From Anaerobranca gottschalkii DSM 13577 (GTDB lineage Bacteria; Bacillota; Proteinivoracia; Proteinivoracales; Proteinivoracaceae): a stretch of DNA of 64,000 nucleotides. A program made the position numbers and the translations under genes. Location of the stretch: positions 61,417 through 125,416 of the forward strand of contig NZ_FOIF01000001.1 of assembly GCF_900111575.1 (NCBI RefSeq), written 5' to 3'. Position 1 is the first letter of the stretch. Each line of letters opens with the position of its first letter. A model generated the notes under the pieces. That model had not been told where the DNA came from. It made no database searches and saw only the letters and a program-made list of their open reading frames with translations. Shown piece after piece: positions 44,038 to 52,758 of the stretch.

Positions 44038-44536
44038 CAGGTATGCAAATACTACTCCAAAAACCGGCTCTAAAGTAAAAATAATTGCTGCCCTCTGTCC
44101 GCTGACCTTTTTCTGACCTATGGTTTGTAATACCAAAACACAAAGCACAAAATAGAACTAATATATCACCATAGTTTATTCCGTAGGGTAAATCTTTTTC
44201 AAAACTCAATAAAGCTGTACCTATTATAGCGAAAACCACTGCTAACCCTGTTAAAAATGCGCCCTTTGCTGCAGTAGTATAAGTTAACCCAGTGATTTGG
44301 AAAATCAACCCCCCTGCCAACAGTAGTCCTAAAATTATGCCACCTTTAATTTCCCCTTTGTTAATCTCTTTTATTTCTCTCCAAAAAATTAAAAGACCTA
44401 AAATTGTAGCAAAGGTAAATCTAACTGCAATGAGGGAAAAGGGTGGCAAACTTTCTAAAGCAGCTTTAAGAACAGCAAAGGTAGTTCCCCAAATTATTGT
44501 AATAAAGACTAATAAAAGTTCTCCTCTAATTTTCAA
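44038..44536 (-). pseudogene. 5' part of decayed EamA/DMT-family transporter gene
   Basis: The N-terminal half reads as a DMT-family permease (IIWGTTFAVLKAALESLPPFSLIAVRF-type pattern, then TTAAKGAFLTGLAVVF). Two internal losses follow: AVVF jumps straight to AIIGTALLSFE, lacking a helix usually in between, and after LCFGI the frame shifts. The correct C-terminal part LQTIGQKKVSGQ then EPVFGVVFAYLLLG is found in another frame with roughly 90 residues missing before it. Insertion of the TnpB element at 44038 removed the last helix. The gene is dead; probable start is a TTG at 44536 with GAGGTG upstream. Confidence 0.8.
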
Positions 44537-44661
44537 AAGTATCACCTCAAGTAGACCACTAAAATAAATTTAATAAAGTTTATTCAACATCTAATGTGAA
44601 AATCCTTTTATCTTTCTATTATTTTTTTGTCACTTTTTACAGTTTATTTACACCCTGTTGA

Positions 44662-44689
44662 TTATCATCTTAAATTTTGGAGATATAAT
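44662..44689 (+). promoter_or_regulatory. Probable sigma-A promoter of the small secreted-protein gene
   Basis: TTATCA (44662-44667), 16-base spacer, perfect TATAAT (44684-44689), then AAGGAGG at 44702-44708. The -35 is weak. Confidence 0.55.
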
Positions 44690-44716
44690 AAAATTAAATC
44701 CAAGGAGGTGGTTAAA

Positions 44717-45052
44717 ATAAATAAAAAGATTTTTGCTGTTGTTTTAGTTTTAAGTATTTTTGTGGTAGGTTTAGGTTTTGTCTCTGCCCAAGAAACAGAG
44801 GAAGGTAATCGGTTCTTTAACAGAAGAAATTGGAACTTTAGATTCGGCATGGCCAGAGGACAGTGCATTAACCCTTTAGAGGATGAAGAAAGGCTAGAAA
44901 GAATAGCAGAACGAAAAGGGGTTACCGTTGAAGAATTAAAGGAATTCATCCTTGAAAAAAGGGAACAAATGGAAAATCTTGAAAACTGCAGACCCCGTAT
45001 GGGTAGAAGATTTAAGGGAAAAATAGGCAATGGTCAAATGATCAACAATTAA
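44717..45052 (+). CDS. Small secreted protein with probable AUA start codon
   Basis: The only convincing plus-strand gene. From 44717 it encodes 111 residues: NKKIFAVVLVLSIFVVGLGFVSA is a standard signal peptide, cut after VSA, followed by an Arg/Asn-rich stretch and a helix (EDEERLERIAERKGVTVEELKEF-type) with two cysteines. The SD AAGGAGG (44702-44708) is eight bases before ATA at 44717-44719. No ATG, GTG or TTG lies at usable distance: the GTG at 44708 overlaps the SD. AUA initiation is thus the simplest reading; a mutated ATG and a dying gene is the alternative. Function unknown. Confidence 0.65.
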   Translation: MNKKIFAVVLVLSIFVVGLGFVSAQETEEGNRFFNRRNWNFRFGMARGQCINPLEDEERLERIAERKGVTVEELKEFILEKREQMENLENCRPRMGRRFKGKIGNGQMINN

Positions 45053-45075
45053 AAGGAGCCAATCAGGCTCCTTTT
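45051..45075. terminator. Terminator hairpin, left copy
   Basis: AAAAGGAGCC/GGCTCCTTTT stem with an AATCA loop immediately after the small secreted-protein gene. It is palindromic, so it can work on both strands; read on the minus strand it directly follows repeat copy C. A 23-base identical copy lies at 45345-45367. Confidence 0.82.
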
Positions 45076-45076
45076 A

Positions 45077-45344
45077 GACTGAAGACAAACTATAGACAAA
45101 GTCACCATTAGCTGTGGTAATTAAACAAAGATACGATTAAGTCGAGGAGATAGATTTAAGAGCTGATTAGATAAAAGGAAGAAGGGGTGAGGAACAGGAC
45201 GTTCCGAAAGCTCTATTGAGCCATGGACGGCGAATTAGAGCGGTACCCTTCTTCCTTTTAGATAGAAGCCTTAAATCTCGACGGAGACTTTGTTAGAATG
45301 TTTAATTACCACAGACTTTTAAAAATGACTTTGTCTACAAACTG
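45077..45344 (-). repeat. Structured palindromic repeat, copy C (long form, complete outer arms)
   Basis: Core 45111-45314 (204 bp) is nearly identical to copy B: the same 17-base ends, paired blocks and apical module (45188-45245), here with a fully paired GCTCTA/TAGAGC stem. Outside the core it has an additional inverted pair TAGACAAAGTCA (45093-45104) / TGACTTTGTCTA (45326-45337). The left linker matches that of copy A. Flanked by identical 23-base palindromic terminators. No coding potential. It fills the gap between the convergent small secreted-protein and aminopeptidase genes. Confidence 0.88.
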
Positions 45345-45367
45345 AAAGGAGCCAATCAGGCTCCTTT
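45345..45367. terminator. Terminator hairpin, right copy
   Basis: AAAGGAGCC/GGCTCCTTT stem overlapping the aminopeptidase stop codon; identical over 23 bases to 45052-45074. It may end the aminopeptidase transcript, though on the minus strand only TTTC follows. Confidence 0.7.
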
Positions 45368-46484
45368 ACTTTTTTAATACCTCATCAATAAACTTTCCAT
45401 TTTCATAAAACAGCTCGCCATCGGCATAGATCTTGCCACCATTTCTCATATCACATAACATATCCCAATGGATAGCGGAGCGGTTCTTTCCTCCCGCTTC
45501 TGGCATGGAATCTCCGATAGCCATATGGATAGTTCCACCTATTTTTTCATCAAATAGCATATTCTTAGTAAATTTCTGAATTCCGTAATTAGTACCTATA
45601 GCTACTTCTCCGAAAAATCTCGCCCCTTGATCAGTATCCAGTAAGGCATGGAGGAGATCTTCCCCTTTAGAAGCTGTAGCCTTAACTACTTTCCCCTTTT
45701 CTACCTCTAAATAAATATTTTCAATTTCTTTTCCAGCATAAATTCCTGGGAATGAAAAGGTTATATATCCATCAATACCATCTTCCACCGGTGATGTAAA
45801 GATCTCTCCATCAGGGAAATTTACTCTTCCATCACAGTTGATCCATTTCCTTCCCTCGATCTTTACTTTAATATCAGTACCTTCAGCTATTATATGGAGT
45901 TCTTTTTTGGTATTTAAATAATCCACCCATCTTTGCTGCTGGGCACTGATTTTTTTCCATTCAGCTATGGGATCTTCTTTATCTAAAAGGCCAGCACCGT
46001 AAACAAAATCTTCATATTCCCTCAATGACATATTGGCCTCTTGGGCATCGGCATGGGTAGGAAACTGGGTACCACACCAACGAATTTCTCCACTACCCAT
46101 TTTTTCTGAAAAACGCTTCCTTGTTTCACTGTTGCCCCTTACCCTTGTTTGAATCTTTTTAGGGTCTATATTAGAATTTACCCTGGTATTTTCCGTTCCC
46201 CAGGCGGTTATATAAACATCGGCGTTATCCACTACTAATTTAAAGGTTTCACTAGGTTTTAAAAGCTGTTCCTCGCTACCTTCCTTTAGCAATGTTTCAC
46301 CAATTTCTGGAATATTAACGGTATACTCCACAAAAGCACCTTTTTTAATAGCAGCTTTAGCCACTTCTGTTATAAAGGGAATTGTTATTGCTTCCCCAGA
46401 AATATAGACCTTTTCCCCCTTTTTTACTCCTGTGGAATATTCCACTAGTAAATGGGCTAACCTCTGTAATCTAATATCAGCCAT
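45366..46484 (-). CDS. M29-family aminopeptidase
   Basis: A 372-residue metallopeptidase of the thermophilic aminopeptidase family (AmpS/AmpT). N-terminal RLAHLLVEYSTGVKKGEKVYISG, middle FPDGEIFTSPVEDGIDGYITFSFPG with a metal-binding Glu, and C-terminal IHWDMLCDMRNGGKIYADGELFYENGKF with His and Asp ligands (HWDM). It hydrolyses N-terminal residues from peptides in the cytoplasm. ATG start. Monocistronic as far as can be seen, converging on the small secreted-protein gene. Confidence 0.93.
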   Translation of the reverse strand: MADIRLQRLAHLLVEYSTGVKKGEKVYISGEAITIPFITEVAKAAIKKGAFVEYTVNIPEIGETLLKEGSEEQLLKPSETFKLVVDNADVYITAWGTENTRVNSNIDPKKIQTRVRGNSETRKRFSEKMGSGEIRWCGTQFPTHADAQEANMSLREYEDFVYGAGLLDKEDPIAEWKKISAQQQRWVDYLNTKKELHIIAEGTDIKVKIEGRKWINCDGRVNFPDGEIFTSPVEDGIDGYITFSFPGIYAGKEIENIYLEVEKGKVVKATASKGEDLLHALLDTDQGARFFGEVAIGTNYGIQKFTKNMLFDEKIGGTIHMAIGDSMPEAGGKNRSAIHWDMLCDMRNGGKIYADGELFYENGKFIDEVLKK

Positions 46485-46537
46485 AAAAGCACCTCCTATG
46501 TTTTAGCAAACTAATATAAATATACTACATTTTCTCA

Positions 46538-49150
46538 CTATTTCCTCTTTTTCACTTTCAATAATTTATTAAAGGTATTTTCTTGTACATTTACATTTTC
46601 ATCTACTATTGCTAGATTTTTCTCTCTCTTGGGAAATTTAATATTGGGTTTAATCCGCCTTAAACCTACATCTATAAGAAAAAGGAGTAAACTTAAAACT
46701 AAAAAGGGTAATGTTAAATCCCTAAGGCCCTTCTTTTTTTGGTAAGGTGCATTAAAAACTTCATAAGGCCTTTTTAAAACCCGTCCACCTGTAACTTCAG
46801 CTATTTTCCTTAGAACATACCCAGTATCCTGCAAATTATCGATACTGTATTCTGCAGAATAAGGAAGGGTAAAACCATTAATGTTTAAACCTGTGGTTGT
46901 TTCCCCTTTTTTCCTTAAGGTATTTAAAAAATATATCCCTTGGGAAAGATTTTCTATTATTCCCCTGTACTCTCTACTGGATAGGGGAATTAATTCAACC
47001 TGTTCCTTTTCTCCCCCTTCTTTTACTAAGGTCATAGTTAATGTTTCCCCTTCTTCCAATGGGTTCATTACTCTAACAACTACCTCTGCCCCACTTCCTT
47101 TTAACTGAACATTAACCCCCAAATCACCATAATTTTCGCCAGCGACAACCCAATTTAAAGTATCTAACCAAAGGGTTGGAAAATCAGGACTAGATAGGAG
47201 ATTTTGCGTCCACATTCCATAACTATCAGAGGTAAAAGCCACTGTTTTCCCTAAACCATAATGAAATCTAGCATATAGGGGGTGATCCCGGTGGGTGGTC
47301 AAAATCTCTTCAGCACCGGGTTTAAGGGTTGTAGCTATATATCCTCCTAAAAGTGGAGCTCCCCCTTTAAAGGGATTGTAGGCAGGGCTCACTAATTTAG
47401 GGGTAAATTCTTCTTCAATTATATAATTGCCAGCTACTAATAATGTTTCCCGGGAAAAGACTCCAGGTAAATCTACCACATTTCGGACATCATAAAACCT
47501 ACCACCACCGTTGACTGCCAAATATTCCATCAATTGAAGATCTGCATCATTCCCTAAAGCAATTGTTGTTAAAGTTATCCCTTCCCTGCGGATTCTAGCC
47601 AACAACTCTTCATAGTTTTGAGGTCCTTCCACTCCATCACTTAATAAAATGATATGTTTGTTACCGGTTTCTTTAGTGAACAAGGTTACAGCTTTTTCTA
47701 AGGCGGGGTAAATGGAAGTTCCCCCACCAATTGTGATATTTTGAATTATCCTTTTTAACCTGTCTTTTTCAGTGACTTCAGTTAAAGGAAAGTCTACATA
47801 AAAACTGTGGTCAAAGGTAATGAGCCCTAATTTATCCTTTTCACCTAGTATATCTAAGGCTGAAATACCAGCATTTTTTGCCATATTAAGTTTTTCCCCA
47901 TCCATGCTACCAGACCGGTCGATAACTAATACCAGCTCTATACCCGGTAACTCCTGCTGACTTTCTACTTCCATAGTCACTGGCAATATTTCTTCTAAGG
48001 GACTATCACCATAATACCCCATGCCAAAGGAATTTTTACCACCTATGGCGACAAAACCTCCCCCAATAACTTCTACAAAGGTCTTGAGATTATTAAGGCT
48101 AGTTTCCCCTAAGATGTATTTAGGAACATCTACAAAAAATATTCCTTTATAATCTAACAAACCTTCTAAGTTTTTCGGAAAATCTTCCCCTTGGATTAAT
48201 GTAACATCAACTCCATTTTCTTTGAAAAGGTGGTAAAGGGGAAATCCGATATCTTTCCGTCCTTCCACTACCAATACTTTTGGTGGAGCATCGACAAGGG
48301 TAAGCCCTTCACTCCTATTGTTTTCTAAGATTTTGTCATCTTTCGATTGAATAACAGCTTTAACCCTTTGAAAACCAGAACCAGTTATTTCTACAGGGAA
48401 AACTAAGGTCTGGCTTCCCTTGGGAATTTTGACCGTTTCTTTATAAATAACCCTATTTTCCCAAAAAATAGTCAATTCCCCTTCAGTATTGGAAGTACTT
48501 TCTATTTCCACTTCCAGTAAAACCCTTTGGCCTTGATAGGTATTGGCAGGGAGATTGACAGCCTTTATCGCCACTTCATTTCCAATTTTAAGGTGTAAAG
48601 GATAAACATCTACAGGAATGTTATTTCCTCTCAACATCTTAGCAAAGGCTAGACTATCCCCGATATTTTCATAGCCATCACTAATTAACACAATCCTGCC
48701 ATTGACATCCCCTGGCAACAACCCTGCTGCCACCTTAAGGGCCCTTTCTATATCGGTAAATTCTTTATTAACTCCCACATTCCAGTTGATCGGTGTTTGT
48801 CGGGAAAAGGAACGGAGGAGTTGAGTATCACTACCAAAGGCCAATACCGCCATTTTATCCTTTTTCCCCATAAACTTGCTGCTTTCCTCTATCCATTCCT
48901 TAAAATTTTCTCCATGGACTGTACTGTAGGAAAGATCTGCTAAATAAACTACCCACTGACCGTCGATAGTTTTAACTATAGAAGGTCCAGCTAAAGAGAG
49001 TATAAGAAAAATTGCTGTCAAGGTCCGAATAATATATATTCCCTTAGTTAAATAAGATGATCTTATGTTTTTGATATAAAACCACCAGATGTAAATAACT
49101 ATCGGTAACAAAAGGAACAAATAATAGGGTTTTGAAAAACTAAAAAACAT
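46538..49150 (-). CDS. Large VWA-domain / glutamine-amidotransferase-like membrane protein
   Basis: An 870-residue protein with two N-terminal helices (about 10-26 and 38-57), a degenerate VWA-like region (about 65-185), a Rossmann-like amidotransferase-type segment (about 290-400) and a complete VWA domain with MIDAS residues in IDRSGSMDGEKLNMAK (about 412-427) and GGGTSIYPALEKA. A further helix near 827-843 precedes a basic tail. It belongs to the family encoded with MoxR, DUF58 and BatA-like genes. The VWA domain probably binds a partner in a metal-dependent way. Last gene of the operon, overlapping the BatA-like gene by 11 bases. Confidence 0.85.
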   Translation of the reverse strand: MFFSFSKPYYLFLLLPIVIYIWWFYIKNIRSSYLTKGIYIIRTLTAIFLILSLAGPSIVKTIDGQWVVYLADLSYSTVHGENFKEWIEESSKFMGKKDKMAVLAFGSDTQLLRSFSRQTPINWNVGVNKEFTDIERALKVAAGLLPGDVNGRIVLISDGYENIGDSLAFAKMLRGNNIPVDVYPLHLKIGNEVAIKAVNLPANTYQGQRVLLEVEIESTSNTEGELTIFWENRVIYKETVKIPKGSQTLVFPVEITGSGFQRVKAVIQSKDDKILENNRSEGLTLVDAPPKVLVVEGRKDIGFPLYHLFKENGVDVTLIQGEDFPKNLEGLLDYKGIFFVDVPKYILGETSLNNLKTFVEVIGGGFVAIGGKNSFGMGYYGDSPLEEILPVTMEVESQQELPGIELVLVIDRSGSMDGEKLNMAKNAGISALDILGEKDKLGLITFDHSFYVDFPLTEVTEKDRLKRIIQNITIGGGTSIYPALEKAVTLFTKETGNKHIILLSDGVEGPQNYEELLARIRREGITLTTIALGNDADLQLMEYLAVNGGGRFYDVRNVVDLPGVFSRETLLVAGNYIIEEEFTPKLVSPAYNPFKGGAPLLGGYIATTLKPGAEEILTTHRDHPLYARFHYGLGKTVAFTSDSYGMWTQNLLSSPDFPTLWLDTLNWVVAGENYGDLGVNVQLKGSGAEVVVRVMNPLEEGETLTMTLVKEGGEKEQVELIPLSSREYRGIIENLSQGIYFLNTLRKKGETTTGLNINGFTLPYSAEYSIDNLQDTGYVLRKIAEVTGGRVLKRPYEVFNAPYQKKKGLRDLTLPFLVLSLLLFLIDVGLRRIKPNIKFPKREKNLAIVDENVNVQENTFNKLLKVKKRK

Positions 49151-50909
49151 AATGCTGCACCCACCATTCTAATAGAAAAAGAACTATTGCTATAAGGATT
49201 AACCAAGGGGTTATATTTAAATTCCCTTTAACTTCCCCACCTTTAATTTCTCCACCTGGGGCAGTTATCGTAGGGTTATATGCTAAACTTTCCCTTGTCC
49301 GGGGATGATTTAAAGGTAACAATACCTTTTTATCTTCCCAAATGAATTGATAAACCCCTTCTTCTGACAATTGATCCCCTATTTGAGGAAAATCCCCGGT
49401 ATAAACCTTTTCTCCTCCAGAAGGTGTAATTACTTGGAGCTGTTTAACACCTAAGGGAGGATTATATACTGGGTAATGATGGAGTTTAAAGTTATCTACC
49501 ACATTAGTAGAATCTAAAAAATAATCCATGATATTGAGGATAAGTACAGGAAATGCAGGTCTTAAGTGTAAATCTCCCCCTTGTAAAGGAAAACCAAAGA
49601 TAATAGCGGGATAACCACCTATTTCCATTTCCACCCCTATCTTCCCTTTATCACTATTTAATAGCCCTTTGCCCTCTTCCAATATTTTACTGTAATATAT
49701 ATTGACATCGGTAAAATCTACAAAATTAAAGAGTCTACTCCCTTCAGGGGAGATATTTACAAGTTTTTGGGGCTTAGAAAGGGGAAAATATCCGTTAGGA
49801 TAAGGGGGATCAAAAACCAACATAGAACCTTGAGGAAGTTTTCCTGGTAAATAACCGTCAAAGACATAGATATCATAACCGGTAAGTAACCCTTCCTCAA
49901 AACGCTTAGGAGGAATTTTGCTGACTTTAAGGTTAGGATTTAAAAGCAATGCCTTTTCCAAAAAGGGATTGTTTTCTGTTACTAATAGGACTCTACCCTG
50001 TTTAACTTTTTCGTTGACGGTGTAATAAAGATTATCTTCTGGGAAATCATCTCTAAACTCTATTTCTCCCTTATACCAAGGGGAATCGGGGAGATTTCTC
50101 CAAAGAAAATCGGCATAACTTCCCCTTTTAATTTCTACATTCCTTCTCCCAATTCTTTCCCCTTCACTGTTATAAATATTGACATATGTGGTGATATCCT
50201 TTACTCCGTTATTGCCAAGTCGCAATAACAACCGACCCTCTTCTACTATCATATTAGCTATATAAATGTTTTCAACTTCACCCTTCCCTACTGGAAGAAA
50301 AGTAAAGGGTATAGTAATACTTCCAATATTTCCAAAGTTACCATCACTAATCAAATAAATTTCTTTCTTTTCTAAGGTTTCCCCTAAACTTTGGGCTAAT
50401 AAAAAATTTTCTTGAATATCAAAGGCTTCCCCTTTAATTTTAATATTTTCTAAACTTCCGTATAACTGCCCTTTATCTTTAGTAAGGCCTGTTAAAAACT
50501 CTCCCCCCGCTATAATGGCCATATAACTATCCCGGCCCTTACCATCTATCAATTTTTTTATCTTCTCTATTCCTTGCTCTAGCCGGGATTGGCCATCAGA
50601 CCTTACCCCCATAGAAACAGATGTATCTAATATGACAATTATATTGACATCTTCTTTACCAAACCCTAAAAGGACAGGGGTTGCCAAAGATAAGGCAATA
50701 AGTAAGACAACTAAAAGCTGAAGGTATAGCAAGAGATTTTTCAAGAGTTTGTTTAAGTTAAAGGCAGAGGAAGTGGGGCGATCTAACTTTTCCCAAAGGA
50801 AAATACTGGGAACTATAATGGGATTTCTCTTTCTTTTTACCATATAAAAAAGGATGATAATTGGTAAACCTAGTAAGGCTATCAGTCCTAAAGGATTTAA
50901 AAAGTTCAT
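49140..50909 (-). CDS. BatA-like VWA membrane protein
   Basis: A 589-residue protein with the BatA N-terminal region FLNPLGLIALLGLPIIILFYMVKRKR, typical of 'aerotolerance regulator N-terminal' proteins, a second helix (about 60-80), and a VWA domain with MIDAS residues in ILDTSVSMGVRSDG (about 92-105). A long extracytoplasmic part follows, and a C-terminal helix (about 568-583) anchors it. It lies 11 bases after the DUF58 gene. Likely partner of the MoxR ATPase and DUF58 protein; substrate unknown. Confidence 0.85.
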   Translation of the reverse strand: MNFLNPLGLIALLGLPIIILFYMVKRKRNPIIVPSIFLWEKLDRPTSSAFNLNKLLKNLLLYLQLLVVLLIALSLATPVLLGFGKEDVNIIVILDTSVSMGVRSDGQSRLEQGIEKIKKLIDGKGRDSYMAIIAGGEFLTGLTKDKGQLYGSLENIKIKGEAFDIQENFLLAQSLGETLEKKEIYLISDGNFGNIGSITIPFTFLPVGKGEVENIYIANMIVEEGRLLLRLGNNGVKDITTYVNIYNSEGERIGRRNVEIKRGSYADFLWRNLPDSPWYKGEIEFRDDFPEDNLYYTVNEKVKQGRVLLVTENNPFLEKALLLNPNLKVSKIPPKRFEEGLLTGYDIYVFDGYLPGKLPQGSMLVFDPPYPNGYFPLSKPQKLVNISPEGSRLFNFVDFTDVNIYYSKILEEGKGLLNSDKGKIGVEMEIGGYPAIIFGFPLQGGDLHLRPAFPVLILNIMDYFLDSTNVVDNFKLHHYPVYNPPLGVKQLQVITPSGGEKVYTGDFPQIGDQLSEEGVYQFIWEDKKVLLPLNHPRTRESLAYNPTITAPGGEIKGGEVKGNLNITPWLILIAIVLFLLEWWVQHYVF

Positions 50910-50920
50910 TTCCCCACCCC

Positions 50921-51787
50921 CTATTTTATTTTTCCTTTGAGGGAATAAAGGGTTTGATAAAGGCTTTCCTTTGTATCGACAAAGGAATAACTGATATTTC
51001 TCTTTTTACAAAAATCCTCAATTTCCCTTTGGTGTTTTTGAAAATTTTCCTTATACCTTCTCAATGACCAGTAATCTAAATCTAGTTCCTTTATTTTTCC
51101 CGTTTCACTATCAACGAGTTTTACCCCACCCTTTAACATAGGATCTATTTCATCTCCACTGGCTATCTGAAAAACTATCACTTCATGTTCAAGTGATAGT
51201 AATGTGTTAAGACCCCTTTCATAACCATTAGGTGAGAGAAAATCAGAAAAGAGGATAGTTACCCCTTTAGGTTTCAACAGAGATTTAGCTGAAAGGATAA
51301 AACTATTTAAATCCCCTAATCCTGCAAATTCCACTTTTTCCATAAATTTTAGCACTTTGTTGTAACTATTTCCTCCATAGAGGGGTTTTAAATGGTCATA
51401 GATAGTTTCCCTTCCTAAATATATCCCCACCCGATCTAATGCCTTTAAACTAATATAGCTTAAACCTAAACTTAATTCCAAAGCTTTATAGCCTTTGTGG
51501 GGATCGCCAAAATCCATGGATTTACTGGTATCTATTAAGATATTTATTGTAGCATCAATTTCACTGCGATGAAGTTTTGTATAAAGCCTTTTAGACCGAC
51601 CATATAAACTCCAATCTATCCGGCGGATATCATCCCCCGGTAGATATGGACGATAATCGGCAAATTCCAAAGAAGTACCGTATTTATTGGTCAGCCTTTT
51701 ACCACTGCTGGTTCCGGTAAGACCCGTTCTGAAAATTAATGCTAAGGTATTCAACTTTTGATAATCTATAGTGAATTCCCAAGCCAT
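50921..51787 (-). CDS. DUF58 domain protein
   Basis: A 288-residue protein carrying the DUF58 signature GTSLEFADYRPYLPGDDIRRIDW and the VWA-like DTSKSMDFG (about 106-114). DUF58 proteins accompany MoxR ATPases; their VWA-like fold lacks the full MIDAS set in some members, while here DxSxS is present. No membrane segment. The gene starts three bases after moxR stops. Role: probably an adaptor or client of MoxR (inference). Confidence 0.9.
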   Translation of the reverse strand: MAWEFTIDYQKLNTLALIFRTGLTGTSSGKRLTNKYGTSLEFADYRPYLPGDDIRRIDWSLYGRSKRLYTKLHRSEIDATINILIDTSKSMDFGDPHKGYKALELSLGLSYISLKALDRVGIYLGRETIYDHLKPLYGGNSYNKVLKFMEKVEFAGLGDLNSFILSAKSLLKPKGVTILFSDFLSPNGYERGLNTLLSLEHEVIVFQIASGDEIDPMLKGGVKLVDSETGKIKELDLDYWSLRRYKENFQKHQREIEDFCKKRNISYSFVDTKESLYQTLYSLKGKIK

Positions 51788-51790
51788 AAT

Positions 51791-52747
51791 CTATCCCTTT
51801 TCCACACTATTTAAAATATCAGTAATTATCTCATCTGCCTTTACCCCATCCCCTATCCCTTCAAAATTCAGGATTAGTCGATGCCTCAAAGCAGGGATAG
51901 CGACTTTCTCGATATCGGCAAAACTGACATTATACCTACCATCAAGGAGGGCTGTAACTTTAGCAGCTAAAATTATACTTTGAATACCCCTAGGACTTGC
52001 CCCTACTTCTACATATTTTTTTACTTTGTCAGTAGCAAAGGGTGTAGTTTTATGGGTTGCTGAAACAACTTTAATGGCGAAATCTAAAACCTTTTCCGCA
52101 ACGGGTACTTCCCTAGCCAGTTTGTTAAATTCTATCAGTTCATCTCCTCCCATTACCGGTTGGATTTGCCCTTCTTCACTACCTGTAGTTCGAAGGACAA
52201 TTTCCCTCAATTCTTCGAAGGGAGGGTATTGTACTTCAATTTTAAATAAAAAGCGGTCTAATTGGGCTTCTGGTAGGGGATATGTTCCTTCCATTTCCAA
52301 TGGGTTTTGGGTTGCCATGACAAAAAAAGGTTGCGGTAATGGATAAGTTGTACCAAAGACTGTCACTTTTTTTTCTTGCATACTCTCTAGTAAAGCACTT
52401 TGGGTTTTAGGTGTCGCCCTGTTGATCTCATCGGCCAATACTAAGTTGGCAAAAATCGGTCCTTTTTTAAACTGAAAATCTTCCCCTTTCCCCGGGATAA
52501 TGATATTGGTTCCGGTGATATCAGAAGGCATTAAATCAGGGGTAAATTGGATCCGGTTGTAGCTGATGTTTAACACCCTAGCTAAGGTTTTTACCAACAT
52601 AGTCTTTCCAAGTCCCGGTACCCCTTCTAACAAAACATGGCCACCGGAGAGGATGGCTATAAGGCTTAAATCTATAACTTCCCTCTGCCCTACCATTATT
52701 TTCCCAATTTCTTCCTTTACCTTCTCTATTTTTTTAACTAAATCCAT
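51791..52747 (-). CDS. MoxR-family AAA+ ATPase
   Basis: A 318-residue AAA+ ATPase. Walker A LEGVPGLGKTMLVK (about 39-52), Walker B LVLADEINRATPKTQSALL (about 103-121), sensor 1 ATQNPLEMEGTYPLPEAQLDRF, and the lid domain with GASPRGIQSIILAAK (sensor 2). MoxR proteins act as chaperone-like remodelers that help insert cofactors or assemble complexes, usually working on VWA proteins encoded nearby, as here. ATG start with AGGAGG upstream. Confidence 0.95.
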   Translation of the reverse strand: MDLVKKIEKVKEEIGKIMVGQREVIDLSLIAILSGGHVLLEGVPGLGKTMLVKTLARVLNISYNRIQFTPDLMPSDITGTNIIIPGKGEDFQFKKGPIFANLVLADEINRATPKTQSALLESMQEKKVTVFGTTYPLPQPFFVMATQNPLEMEGTYPLPEAQLDRFLFKIEVQYPPFEELREIVLRTTGSEEGQIQPVMGGDELIEFNKLAREVPVAEKVLDFAIKVVSATHKTTPFATDKVKKYVEVGASPRGIQSIILAAKVTALLDGRYNVSFADIEKVAIPALRHRLILNFEGIGDGVKADEIITDILNSVEKG

Positions 52748-52758
52748 AAAAAACCTCC

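Larger units (their letters stand above)
42577..44038 (-). mobile_element. IS1341-type (tnpB-only) IS200/IS605-family element
   Basis: An element of about 1.46 kb that holds an intact tnpB but no tnpA. Boundaries come from rejoining the EamA gene on either side; up to two G are ambiguous at the junction. The left flank (minus strand) ends TTATTAGGGG, and no target duplication is seen, as expected for this family. Subterminal palindromes occur at the left end (TTTAACAGTTAAA, 44024-44036) and at the right end (42593-42611). Without tnpA it must rely on a transposase encoded elsewhere to move. Confidence 0.82.
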
